A program made the translations under genes and the position numbers. A stretch of DNA of 64,000 nt from assembly GCA_030447415.1 (NCBI GenBank), contig JAUJOZ010000023.1:1-64000 (forward strand), written 5' to 3'. Below the pieces are notes generated by a model that was not told where the DNA came from, ran no database searches, and saw only the letters and a list, made by a program, of their open reading frames with translations. Positions 36,981-46,125 of the stretch are shown in pieces. This DNA is from Thermomicrobiales bacterium (GTDB taxonomy: Bacteria; Chloroflexota; Chloroflexia; Thermomicrobiales; UBA6265). Numbering within the stretch: position 1 is the stretch's first letter; each line of letters opens with the position of its first letter.

Positions 36981-37212
36981 GATCCGTCCCTCGGCACCTT
37001 GCCGCTCGTTCGTGGCCGCGCTTGGACGCCGTGCGATCTCCCTGGCCGCCTCGGCGCGGTGTGTGGCCCGGGCCGCGCGGCGTGCCTCGATGGCACAGCC
37101 TCTGCGCAAGCCAACGGTGAACGGGGGCGGAGGTGACCCCCGCGGGACGATCGCGACCCGCCCCAGCAGACCCCGGGCGGGTGGGCACAGAGGCAAGGGA
37201 GGAACCGAGACC

Positions 37213-37746
37213 ATGCCGTCATTGCAGAGTCCGCAGGACTTGTTCATTTACGAGCTGTCCGAGCTGCTCGCCGCCGAGCAGACCGTCGCCCAGGCGCTGA
37301 CCGAGCTGCAGAGCGTGGCACAGAACCCGCAGCTCCAGCAGGGCTTCCAGGCGCACGAGCAGGAGACCCACCAGCAGATCCAGAACCTGCAGCAGGCGAT
37401 CCAGCAGATGGGCGGTCAGCCGCAGGCGTTGACCTGCCGTGCGGCCGAGGGGCTGCGCGAGGACTTCATGACCCTCCAGCAGCAGCAGCCGTCGCCCGAC
37501 GTGCTGGAGATGGCTGCCGTCGCCGCCGCGAACAAGACGGAGCACCTGGAGATCGCGTGCTACACCGGCCTGGTGATGAAAGCGCAGATGATGGGTCAGC
37601 AGGAGGTCGCCCAACTCTTGCAGCAGAACCTCCAGCAGGAGGAGCAGCAAGCCCAGCGCCTGATGCAGATGGCCCAGCAGCTCGGCCAGCAAGCCCTCGT
37701 CTCGTCGGGTCTGGGCCAGGCCTCGGACATGGCCGCGCAGATCTAG
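37213..37746 (+). CDS. Ferritin-like DUF892 (YciE-type) protein 1
   Basis: A 177-residue four-helix protein. SPQDLFIYELSELLAAEQTV, HEQETHQQIQNLQQAIQQMG, CRAAEGLREDFMTL and NKTEHLEIACYTGLVMKAQM are the four helices with the Glu/His positions expected of the di-iron family. It is exceptionally Gln-rich (QQQQPSPD, LLQQNLQQEEQQAQRLMQMA), unlike its paralogue. DUF892 proteins accompany stress responses; biochemical role unsettled. A perfect hairpin follows 41 bases after the stop. Confidence 0.82.
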   Translation: MPSLQSPQDLFIYELSELLAAEQTVAQALTELQSVAQNPQLQQGFQAHEQETHQQIQNLQQAIQQMGGQPQALTCRAAEGLREDFMTLQQQQPSPDVLEMAAVAAANKTEHLEIACYTGLVMKAQMMGQQEVAQLLQQNLQQEEQQAQRLMQMAQQLGQQALVSSGLGQASDMAAQI

Positions 37747-37787
37747 CTCGCTGGCCCGAGCACTAGCCGAGCGATTGCTCGAACGAC

Positions 37788-37815
37788 GAGCACCGGGGCG
37801 TCTGCCCCGGTGCTC
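37788..37815 (+). terminator. Hairpin terminator after the first DUF892 gene
   Basis: A perfect 12-bp stem, arms GAGCACCGGGGC and GCCCCGGTGCTC, loop GTCT. It separates the two DUF892 genes, so they are probably separate transcripts or partly terminated. No T-run follows. Confidence 0.7.
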
Positions 37816-38075
37816 GTCCGTTACCAGGGTTCCCCAAGTCTCCCATGGGATGCGCCCATGCAGGCGGGTTGCCTCGACGGACGCCCACTCGGGACGGCGT
37901 TTCGACCGTCCTAACTGCCTCGGTGCCGCCTCGCGCCGGGTTGGATCGGCTGGCACACGTCCTGCGTGTACGGACACCTTGCCGGGCGCGACGGGCGCGC
38001 CTAGGACACGGCGACCGGCGCCGCCACGGCGAGGCGGCCGGCCGGTTGGATCAGAGCGGGAGGAAGGGATCCACC

Positions 38076-38582
38076 ATGCCGATGGCGACGCCGCGCGACC
38101 TGTTCGTCCACGAGTTGGCCGACACGATGAGCGCGGAGCACATCACCCTCAAGCTGCTGTCCGAGCTCCAGAAGGAGGCTCGGCACCCCGAGGCCAAGCA
38201 GGCGTTCAGGGAGCACGAGCAGGAAACCAAGCAGCAGATCAGCAATCTGGAGCAGGTCTTTGAGCTGCTCGGTGAGGAGCCGGAGCAGACGACCTGCCAC
38301 GCGGCCGAGGGGCTCCAGCGGGAGCACGAGGCGTTGCACGAGGAGCAGCCGACGCCCGAGGTGCTGGAGATGGGGAATCTGGGCGGCGCGGCGAAGACCG
38401 AGCACTACGAGATCGCCTCGTACACCGCCCTGGTCCAAATGGCCCGGGACCTCGGGGAGCGCGACATCGTCCGCCTCCTGAAGGAGAACCTCTCCCAGGA
38501 GAAGGCGATGGCCAAGCGCGTCGAGGCGCTGGCCAAGGAGCTCGGCAAGCAGGCTACGGCGGCGGTCGGCAGCAGGCAATAG
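38076..38582 (+). CDS. Ferritin-like DUF892 (YciE-type) protein 2
   Basis: A 168-residue paralogue of the preceding gene. TPRDLFVHELADTMSAEHIT, HEQETKQQISNLEQVFELLG, CHAAEGLQREHEAL and AKTEHYEIASYTALVQMARD mark the same four helices, with Glu/Lys in place of the Gln-rich stretches of paralogue 1. AGGAAGGGA precedes the ATG. Both proteins likely share the di-iron fold; hetero-oligomers are conceivable. Confidence 0.85.
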   Translation: MPMATPRDLFVHELADTMSAEHITLKLLSELQKEARHPEAKQAFREHEQETKQQISNLEQVFELLGEEPEQTTCHAAEGLQREHEALHEEQPTPEVLEMGNLGGAAKTEHYEIASYTALVQMARDLGERDIVRLLKENLSQEKAMAKRVEALAKELGKQATAAVGSRQ

Positions 38583-38610
38583 GCTGGACGTAGGCAACAG
38601 GACGTGGCAC

Positions 38611-38640
38611 GAGAGGGGACGGCACCGGCCGCCCCCTCTC
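38611..38640 (+). terminator. Hairpin after the second DUF892 gene
   Basis: GAGAGGGG (38611-38618) pairs with CCCCTCTC (38633-38640), 28 bases after the stop codon. The loop itself is GC-rich and can pair further. Confidence 0.55.
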
Positions 38641-38813
38641 TGCTGTATGACCGCTCGCGACGCCAACCCCCGGGCCGCGATCGCTCCGCGTCTGCCGCCT
38701 GCTCGGTCGGCCGAACGGGGGGTGACAACCGGGGGATAGAGATCGGACCGCGTGTCTGGTACTACAAGAGTGCCGTTCGGCGTCCCATTCCGGGCGACCG
38801 GCGGAGAAGAGTA

Positions 38814-38858
38814 GGGTGGGGTGCTCATCGTTGGCGCGGTGGCCCCACCCATCTTTTT
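38814..38858 (+). terminator. Rho-independent terminator with T-run
   Basis: GGGTGGGG (38814-38821) pairs with CCCCACCC (38843-38850) and is followed by ATCTTTTT, the clearest T-tract in the window. The gene it serves is not obvious; the second DUF892 transcript may read this far. The stretch 38641-39283 otherwise holds no gene that I can support. Confidence 0.7.
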
Positions 38859-39283
38859 ATCTCAAGCCCTCCCTCGGCTGAATCGCTCCAAGCCTCGCGC
38901 CCGGACTCCGGCGCGCCCCTCCGGCCCGTCCCTGTCGCCTCCCGTCGTTGCCCGGCATCGACCCAGGGATCGCTTGCTCTCACCGCATTCCACGCGTCGG
39001 CGGCATCGAGGCGTGGGTCGCCGGGAAGGGTTCGGTGGCCGGGTGCCTCTTGAACGGTGGTGGCCGGCTCGCTCCGCCGCCTATCCCGGAACCGCCCGGG
39101 TTCCGCGGCCTCTGCATCGCCCGTCGTGGGCGCCGTTCTCGCTGCTCGCCAACGGGGCGTGTGCTGTCGCTGCCGCCTCGGCCGCGGTGGCGCTCCGCGT
39201 GGGAGTCGCTCGGTCGGGTGTCGCCGGCCGCGCCGTCTGCTACCATCCTCCGCGAACGTTCAAGGCGACGAGGTGAGGGGACG

Positions 39284-42199
39284 GTGGGGACGACGCATCT
39301 GCCCAACGCGCGGCCCGGGGCCGCCGCGCGGGCGCGGGCCGGCGCCGGCGGGGCCAACGGGGCGACGACGGGCCGGCGCCTCGGGGCGACGCTCGAAGCA
39401 CGGTTGGGTACCCGCGCGCTGCCGGTCATCGTCCTCGCCGGCTTCGCCCTCCGCCTGGTGCTCTCCCTCGGCGGCGGCCTGGACATCGATCTCGACACCA
39501 TGCGCGCCTGGGCGCTCCGACTCGTCTCCGTCCCGCTGGGCGACTTCTACGCTCCCGACTACTTCGTCGACCACCTCCCCGGCGACCTCTGGATCCTCTG
39601 GGGCCTGGCCAACCTCTACCAGCTCTTCTCCCCGGAGATGCGGGTCGACGCGCTTCCGTTCCTCCTGCTCCTCAAGCTCGTCCCCGCGATCGCCGATGCC
39701 GGGATCGGCCTCCTCCTGTACCTGATCGGCCGGCGACTCGCCTCGCCGCGGGCGGGCCTCCTCGCGGCGTCGCTCTTCACCTTCAACCCCGGCTCGCTCT
39801 TTCTCACCGGCGTCTGGGGGCAGTGGGACTCAGTTTCAGCCTGCGCCGCGCTCGCCGCCCTGTGGCTCCTGCTGCGCGGCAACACCGAGTGGGCCTTCCC
39901 GGTGCTGACCTATGCCGCGCTCATCAAGCCGCCCTTCGCCGCCCTCGTCCCCCTCTTTGCCCTCGTCTTCCTCCTGCGCCATGTCCTGCCCCACACGCGC
40001 TGGGCCGCCTGGAGCGAGCAGCCACACAGCGCCGCCCGGAGCACAGACCGGGGCGACGCGCTGCTGCGCGGGGTCATCGCCGTCGTCGGCTCCGCCCTCG
40101 TCGTGCTGGCGATCCTGTTTCCGTTCAACATCGGGGTGCCGCCGTTCCCGACCCGCTGGACCATCGCCGAGCGCCTCGACTTCGCGCTCAACGTCTATCC
40201 CAACACGACGCTCAACGCCTTCACCCTCTGGTGGCCGGCCGTCGGCAACTGGAAGCCCGACGACCAGACGTTCCTCCTCGGCCTCTCGGCCCGCACCTGC
40301 GGGGTTCTCCTGGTCGGTGCGGCCTACGTCGTCATCATGGCGCGGCTTGTCCACGCCTGGCGGCGCTTCGGCGACCGGGCACTCGTCTGGGCCTGCCTGG
40401 CGACCGCCATCGCCCTCTTCGTTCTCCCAACCGCCATGCACGAGCGCTACCTTTTCCCAGCGCTCCCGTTCGCGGCCCTGCTCGCCGCCATCGTGCCACG
40501 CCCCCGCCTGCTGCCGTTCTACGCGCTCCTCTCGCTCACCTTCTTCCTCAACCTCTACTACGTCTACGATTACTATGAGGAAGCGCTCGGACTGCAGTTC
40601 CTCTACGACTCCAACCTCGTGCCGGTCGCGGCGTCGCTCCTCAACGTCGGCCTCCTCCTCTACGTCCTGGGGTTGGCCCTCCCGGCCGCGATCCCGGCAT
40701 CTCTCGGCGGGTCAGTCGCGGGGTCGCCGGCCGGACCGAACGTGGTCGCGGCCAGTCGAGCCCGCCCCGCGACGCGGGCGGTGGCGCCGGCCGCTCCGCG
40801 CCGCGCCCGTGGCATCGACGCCGTTGCGCCAGCGGAGGACGAGCTCGGCTGGCGCGCGCTGACCCGCTCCCGGGCAGACATCGCGATCCCCGTCGTCCTC
40901 GCCCTCATCGCCCTCGCGCTCTACCTTCCCCGGATCGGCACCCCGGACCAGTACGTCTACGACGAGGTCTACCACGCCTACACCGGCGCCCAATACGCCG
41001 CCGGCAACGCCGACGCCTACGTCTGGTACACCTCCGCCCCGCCCGACACCGAGCCGCCGATCCAGGGTGTCGCCTACGAGTGGACTCACCCACCGCTCGG
41101 CAAGCTCTTCATCGCCGTCGGCGTCCTCCTCTTCGGCGATGGTCCCGTCGGCTGGCGCGTCGCCTGTGCTCTGTTCGGCGCCATCGGCGTCGCCGTCGCG
41201 TACTGGCTTGGCCTCCGCATCACGGCCCGCCGAAGCATCGCGATCCTCGCGGGCGGTTTGCTGCTGGTGGACGGGCTCTACTTCGTCCAGTCACGCACGG
41301 GGATGGTTGACATCTTCGTGCTCGTCTTTACTCTGAGCGCCCTCCTCGCCTTCCACGGCTTCCTCACCGCTCCAGCGACGGCGGTCCGCCGGCCCCTGCT
41401 GTACACGGGGCTGTTCATGGGGTTGGCGCTCGCCACCAAGTGGAACGCCGTCTATGCCTCGGGGCTGATTGGTCTCATCGCCCTGTGGCGTCTCTACCAC
41501 TACTGGCAGGCCAGCGGCCGCCGCCGTCCCCGACCGGACGACGTCACCGCCTTCCGCGAGCACCTCGTCTGGGTCCCCGCCGCCCTCATCGTGCTTCCCC
41601 TCGCCGTCTACGTCCTCAGCTACCTCCCCTTCTTCCTGGAAGGCCATAGCTGGGGGGACTTCCGCGAGGTGCAGCGGCAGATGTGGTACTACCACACCCA
41701 CCTGGTCGCGGAGCACGACTACGCGTCGAGTTGGTGGGAGTGGCCGCTGAACCTGCGACCCGTCTGGTACCACGGCGCCTACGACGGCGACCTGCGGATC
41801 AACACCTACGCGAGTGGCAACCCGATCCTCTTCTGGGCGTTCCTACCGGCGGTCGCCTGGGTGACCTGGCGGTGGTGGCGAGATCGAACTCGGGAGCGGG
41901 GCGCGCAGGCGGCCCTGCTCATCCTCCTGATCGGCTTCTTCGGCCCGTGGCTGCCGTGGGCCTTCTCGCCGCGCATGGCTTTCGCCTACCACTTCCTGCC
42001 GTCGGTGCCGTTCGGCGTCCTGGCGGTGGCCGTCGTCCTGGCGGACCTGTGGCGGCGGCGCGAGTTTGGCAAGGTGGCGGTCGTCGGCTACGTCGCCGCG
42101 GCGGTGCTCGCGTTCGCCTTCTTCTACCCGATCTACTCCTCGGTCCCCCTCTCCTCCTCCGACTTCGACGCCCGCGTCTGGCTCGAAAGCTGGCGGTAG
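39284..42199 (+). CDS. Double GT-C membrane glycosyltransferase: mannosyltransferase-like half fused to PMT (GT39)
   Basis: A 971-residue polytopic protein from a GTG behind AGGTGAGG. Residues 40-490 form a first GT-C module with many membrane helices: FALRLVLSLGGGLDIDLDTM (acidic loop), FTFNPGSLFLTGVWGQWDSV and PTAMHERYLFPALPFAALLA, like GT87/ALG- or PIG-M-type mannosyltransferases. Residues 540-970 are a protein mannosyltransferase: YVYDEVYHAYTGAQYA with the catalytic Asp-Glu, YEWTHPPLGKLFIAVGVLLF, and LLLVDGLYFVQSRTGMVDIF. It would use polyprenyl-phosphate mannose, which the DPM1-like gene nearby could supply. One protein carrying both modules is unusual. Confidence 0.85.
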   Translation: MGTTHLPNARPGAAARARAGAGGANGATTGRRLGATLEARLGTRALPVIVLAGFALRLVLSLGGGLDIDLDTMRAWALRLVSVPLGDFYAPDYFVDHLPGDLWILWGLANLYQLFSPEMRVDALPFLLLLKLVPAIADAGIGLLLYLIGRRLASPRAGLLAASLFTFNPGSLFLTGVWGQWDSVSACAALAALWLLLRGNTEWAFPVLTYAALIKPPFAALVPLFALVFLLRHVLPHTRWAAWSEQPHSAARSTDRGDALLRGVIAVVGSALVVLAILFPFNIGVPPFPTRWTIAERLDFALNVYPNTTLNAFTLWWPAVGNWKPDDQTFLLGLSARTCGVLLVGAAYVVIMARLVHAWRRFGDRALVWACLATAIALFVLPTAMHERYLFPALPFAALLAAIVPRPRLLPFYALLSLTFFLNLYYVYDYYEEALGLQFLYDSNLVPVAASLLNVGLLLYVLGLALPAAIPASLGGSVAGSPAGPNVVAASRARPATRAVAPAAPRRARGIDAVAPAEDELGWRALTRSRADIAIPVVLALIALALYLPRIGTPDQYVYDEVYHAYTGAQYAAGNADAYVWYTSAPPDTEPPIQGVAYEWTHPPLGKLFIAVGVLLFGDGPVGWRVACALFGAIGVAVAYWLGLRITARRSIAILAGGLLLVDGLYFVQSRTGMVDIFVLVFTLSALLAFHGFLTAPATAVRRPLLYTGLFMGLALATKWNAVYASGLIGLIALWRLYHYWQASGRRRPRPDDVTAFREHLVWVPAALIVLPLAVYVLSYLPFFLEGHSWGDFREVQRQMWYYHTHLVAEHDYASSWWEWPLNLRPVWYHGAYDGDLRINTYASGNPILFWAFLPAVAWVTWRWWRDRTRERGAQAALLILLIGFFGPWLPWAFSPRMAFAYHFLPSVPFGVLAVAVVLADLWRRREFGKVAVVGYVAAAVLAFAFFYPIYSSVPLSSSDFDARVWLESWR

Positions 42200-42630
42200 T
42201 CCGACAAGGGGCGCGTGGGACCCCTGTGGCGAGCAGCGGGGCGCCCGCGCACGACACCGTGTCGAATGCGACCGACGGTTACGTGCCGGGCCGCCCGGGC
42301 GTACCGGTGCGGCTACTTGACGCGTTGACCGGGTCGTCCTCCGCTGGACCTCCAACGACGACCCGGACGAGTTGGCCGCCGACTCGGGTGTGGCGGCACA
42401 CCACGGGAAGGCAAACGGGGACCTGCTCGAACCGAGGCCGCCGCCGGGCACGGGCGGGCGACCGGACGTGATGGGGCCGACGAGCTAGGGGCCAGGCTGA
42501 GCCAGCCGCCGGCTCCGGGCCACCGGGGGGCGGTGGTGGCCGCCCCCGCTGCCCGCTGGCGTATGCCGAACCGGGCGTCGCCGCTCACCACCATCCGGTT
42601 GCTCGCGGCGACCGCGGTGAATGCTGCGGC
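42200..42630. other. Intergenic region, no gene recognised
   Basis: A plus-strand run near 42330-42480 reads VVLRWTSNDDPDELAADSGV and ends at a TAG, perhaps the tail of a lost small gene. No supported start. Confidence 0.3.
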
Positions 42631-43083
42631 CTAGGCGCAGTACGCCGTGCCGGTCGTCTCGTCGGTGATGCAGCTCACGGTGGTGCCACCGGTTGTCGGG
42701 TTGGTGTCGCAGCACTGGACCATGTTGTCGTTGTCGCAGCCGCCCGGGAGGACGGCGCCCGGCGGCAGGCAGCATCCCTCGAATTCGTCGAAGGTGTTCG
42801 GGTCGAACCGCGTGCCGCAGACCTGCTCCCCGGAGCAACAGGTCCCGGCACAGGCCACCTGACAACAGCGCCGGGTCTGGGGGTCGCAGTACCCGCTGGC
42901 GCAATGCTCGTTGCGAATACAGGTGGCCCCGGCGGGACGGCCGTGAGTCGCCCCCGCTCGCCGTAGCCCGGCCAGGGAGAGCGCTCCACCCGCTGCGCCA
43001 CCCAGCAGGCCCTGGAGCACCCGACGGCGGGACGAGCCGGTCGCCAGCGTCTGAGTCAGCGCGTCGAAGCGATTGCCATCTAT
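42631..43083 (-). CDS. TAT-exported cysteine-rich protein, apparent ATA start
   Basis: A 150-residue protein. The N-terminus DGNRFDALTQTLATGSSRRR carries a twin-arginine motif followed by VLQGLLGGAAGGALSLAGLR, a TAT signal. The mature part has more than a dozen cysteines (CIRNEHCASGYCDPQTRRCC, CAGTCCSGEQVC, GCCLPPG, VQCCDTN), suggesting a disulfide-knotted exported protein. No ATG, GTG or TTG lies where translation should begin: AGAGGAGG is followed six bases later by ATA. A GTG at 43020 would remove the twin arginines. Similar MDGNRFDALT openings are, to my recollection, frequent in this bacterial group. Confidence 0.65.
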   Translation of the reverse strand: MDGNRFDALTQTLATGSSRRRVLQGLLGGAAGGALSLAGLRRAGATHGRPAGATCIRNEHCASGYCDPQTRRCCQVACAGTCCSGEQVCGTRFDPNTFDEFEGCCLPPGAVLPGGCDNDNMVQCCDTNPTTGGTTVSCITDETTGTAYCA

Positions 43084-43309
43084 CCCGGTCCTCCTCTCGG
43101 ATCGAGTCGCGCCAAGTCGCGCAACGCCACCTTCAGCCTACCTGGCGGGACGGCGGCGCACATCGGGAAATTGCCTATTTCGGCTGCCCATGTTCCCTCT
43201 GTGTGGGGTTCGACCGGGGTGGTGGATTCGGCGCCGACGAGCTGACACGATGACGGGGCGCCGAGTGGCGCCCCCTCGTCGCGTCCGGCGTAGTCCGCCG
43301 CTTGCGGCT

Positions 43310-43860
43310 CGTCCTTGCTCGTTCAGCGCAGCGTGACGAGCGGGGTGTGTCGATCCCGTGCAGCACGCCTGCGCGTGGTCCCGGACGTAGTCAGCGCGGG
43401 TGCGAAACGGGCCGTCGGCGAGCGATCGTCGCGCTCCAAATGCGTCGAAGGTGAACCCCCGGGGATAGGCGCGAGGCTCCTGCCCGCGTCCGATGCCGGC
43501 TCGGCGAGCTAGGAGGCCGTCAGCGCATCTTGGCTTTCGGTCACGTTCACCCCCGGCAGCCGGGTCACGACGATGACGTCGTAGGGAACGACCGCGTGCC
43601 CTTCGTCGAGGACGATCATGGTCGGGAGACGCCCCGGGCTCGCGGCGAGCAGATCGTACGCGGCTCGTTCGCTCCAGAACGCGGCGGAACGTGCGGACCT
43701 GTGGGTCCCTCGTGTTGAAGCGAACGACCCGCTCCTGGATGACGATGTAGGTTTCGTCTTGGACGCCACTCGTCGCGGCCAGGATGCTCCTGACGCGGCC
43801 GAGACCATGGGTTTTCCAGATCGCCTCAATGCCGTCCTCATGGACCGGAGGCGCATCATT
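43310..43860 (-). pseudogene. Aminoglycoside-phosphotransferase-family kinase, decayed
   Basis: Two or three frames combine into the N-lobe of an APH/choline-kinase-like protein: GIEAIWKTHGLGRVRSILAA, SGVQDETYIVIQERVVRFNT (Gly loop), RAAYDLLAASPGRLPTMIVL and VPYDVIVVTRLPGVNVTESQ. A later piece reads FTFDAFGARRSLADGPFRTR followed by ADYVRDHAQA. The catalytic loop and C-lobe are missing, since the gene spans about half the usual length. Both truncation and frameshifts make it a pseudogene rather than a consensus error. Confidence 0.6.
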
Positions 43861-43940
43861 CGGTCCCTGCCTCGACGGCACCCTCTCCGCGCCGGCCCGT
43901 CCACCGATCATCCTGTCCGGCGTGGCTCGGGCGTCACCGT

Positions 43941-46016
43941 TCAGTCGCCGCTGGCCGCTCTCGTTGCTCGGGCGACGGCCGCGTCGCTGACGGCAAAGAC
44001 CTGATAGCCCCCGGTGTCGATCACCACCGGGTAGCGCTGCTGGAAGGCCTCGGCGTTCGCGCCCAGGTCCCGCCGCTCGCCCCAGCCGATCACGACGTAG
44101 TCGATCCCGTGCTTGCGCAGCAGCTCCGGGGTGCCGGGCGCGAAGGCGTAGATGGCGCGCAGGTCGCGCTCGCGCTCGGCGTAGTCGATCCCCCAGCTGT
44201 AGACGTAGCCCGGGAAGAAGAGCAGCGTGCGTCGCCCGGCCAGCATCGAGACCGGGTGATTTTGCTGCAGGCCCACGGCGAAGACGGCGCGCGGCGGCGT
44301 CTTGGCGCGGACCTCCTCCGCCAACCGTCGCTCCTCGTCGGCCAGGAGCTGGTAGGTGTCCAGCCCGCGGATCTGGTGCCAGTGCATCAGCACGCCGGAC
44401 AGTGTCAACGACAGCACGACGCCGGCGACGAGCGCGCGCACGACCGGCGCCCGGTGCTCCCGCCAGGTCCGGACGAGCAGCGCCCCGACCAGCACGCTGA
44501 CCGCCAGGAACCAGTACTCCAGCACCTTCAGGTTGTCCCACTCCACCGGCTGGAATGAGACCAGGTTGGTGAAGACGAACGCCGGCATGCAGGCCCACAG
44601 GAAGCGCCGCTCGACCGACGGCGCCAAGCGCCGGTCGGCGAGTGCGAACGCGAGCAGTGGCAGGAACAGGCCCATGTTCTTCAGCCAGAACCAGACGATC
44701 GAGTCGTCCCGCGCCACCCACCCGATGTGTCGATGGATGCCACCCGCCGCCCCGCTCCCGCCCCCTTGCTGCAGCAGCACCTGGGGAACGGCGAGGAAGG
44801 CCCATACCCCGAAAAAGACCGCCCACCCCCAGAACCGCCGCGGGAAGAGGAGGACGAGGAACGGCGTGATCAACGCCAGAGCGAGCAGCGTGCCGAGATG
44901 GGCGAACGGCAGCAAGCCGGCCACGATCCCCGCCGCCACGAACGCCCGCCCCTCGATCGTCCGCACCGATGGCGGGAGGGGCAGACGCCGGCGCGTGGCC
45001 GCCTTGACTTCCCCCGTGCCCTCGCCTGTCCCCGGCTCCGCTCCGCGGCGCACGGCGATGAGGAGCAGCGTCAGGGTCAGCATCGCGAGCGGCAGGCCGT
45101 AGAGAAACCCCCGCGTGGGCGCGATCGCGACGAGGAAAGACGGCTCCCAACGAAACTCGGCCGCGATCCGCTGCTGATAGTCCCAGGGGCGGTCCCAAAG
45201 GGTGCCGAGCAGATCGTGGGAGCGGTTCACCTCGGCCACGGTCAGGACCCAGCCGAGTCCGCTGCCGAGCAGGAAGAGGGTCAGCGCCAGCGCCGCGGCG
45301 GCCCGATCCCGCGTCAGCCGGCGCGCGAAGGCGTAGAGCCCAAGCGTGATCGCCGTCGTCAGCACGAAGCCGTGCAGCTTCAGCGCCGCCACCGGGTCCA
45401 TCCCAAGCTCGACCATCGCCGCCGCCGTCAGGGACGACAGGTAGTGGTAGGCAAAGGGAAGGCCGGCGACGAACGGGTTCTCCGGTGGGAAGTTGTCGCC
45501 GTAGGCGAAGGAGGTCGTGTGGCCGAGATGGACCCCCCAGTCCGACCAGAGGTGCTGCTGGCTGGCCCAGAGTCCGTCCGCCTCCCGCGTCATTGCCCCG
45601 GCGTGGAAGACCATCCAGAGCAGCACGAACGCACCGATGGTCAGGGTCGGCCCCAGGCTGATCCTGGTTCGCACGTCACGCAGCGTCGGTCCGAGCGGGC
45701 TCCCGGCGATCAACCCCACCGGCTGGGACGCGCGCAGGGAACGCGACCCAACGCTCCATGCCCGCTGTGCCGGCCAGAGCCACGCCGCCCCCGCCGCGGC
45801 CGCGACGCCCACCACCGCCACCAGCGCGCCGCCGAACCCCACGACGACGGCCGGCGGCAGCAGGACGAGCGAGGCGGCGACTACGCCGAGGGGGAAGCCA
45901 TACGCCGCCTGCTCCAGCGGCTCCAAGCCGAGCCCGGCCCGCCGCAGCACCGCCACGCCGAGCGAGCCCATCGCGACGAGGAGGACCAGCCCCGCCAGGT
46001 TTTCGACGCTCACCAT
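43941..46016 (-). CDS. Large GT-C-like membrane protein
   Basis: A 691-residue polytopic membrane protein with about 14 hydrophobic segments. The first luminal loop contains DWGVHLGHTTSFAYGDNFPP and FAYHYLSSLTAAAMVELGMD, the acidic-loop arrangement of GT-C glycosyltransferases. The C-terminal soluble part (LRKHGIDYVVIGWGERRDLG, VVIDTGGYQVFAV) recalls YfhO/DUF2298-type membrane proteins. Lying between a PMT and a DPM1-like synthase, it probably uses a lipid-linked sugar. Start at the ATG after GGGGA. No family assigned with certainty. Confidence 0.65.
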   Translation of the reverse strand: MVSVENLAGLVLLVAMGSLGVAVLRRAGLGLEPLEQAAYGFPLGVVAASLVLLPPAVVVGFGGALVAVVGVAAAAGAAWLWPAQRAWSVGSRSLRASQPVGLIAGSPLGPTLRDVRTRISLGPTLTIGAFVLLWMVFHAGAMTREADGLWASQQHLWSDWGVHLGHTTSFAYGDNFPPENPFVAGLPFAYHYLSSLTAAAMVELGMDPVAALKLHGFVLTTAITLGLYAFARRLTRDRAAAALALTLFLLGSGLGWVLTVAEVNRSHDLLGTLWDRPWDYQQRIAAEFRWEPSFLVAIAPTRGFLYGLPLAMLTLTLLLIAVRRGAEPGTGEGTGEVKAATRRRLPLPPSVRTIEGRAFVAAGIVAGLLPFAHLGTLLALALITPFLVLLFPRRFWGWAVFFGVWAFLAVPQVLLQQGGGSGAAGGIHRHIGWVARDDSIVWFWLKNMGLFLPLLAFALADRRLAPSVERRFLWACMPAFVFTNLVSFQPVEWDNLKVLEYWFLAVSVLVGALLVRTWREHRAPVVRALVAGVVLSLTLSGVLMHWHQIRGLDTYQLLADEERRLAEEVRAKTPPRAVFAVGLQQNHPVSMLAGRRTLLFFPGYVYSWGIDYAERERDLRAIYAFAPGTPELLRKHGIDYVVIGWGERRDLGANAEAFQQRYPVVIDTGGYQVFAVSDAAVARATRAASGD

Positions 46017-46125
46017 CGTCGATCGTTCCCCGGAATCATCTCGTCCTCAGATCCTCGGCGGTGCCGGCGGCGTCCTTCACCTTGACGCGCCGCGCACGGA
46101 GCACGGAGCACGGCAACGGCCGCAC

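Noticed and set aside
43138-45198. A 686-codon minus-strand frame
   Set aside because: Most of it is an alternative frame of the GT-C-like membrane protein; only the short APH-like pieces near its end are meaningful.
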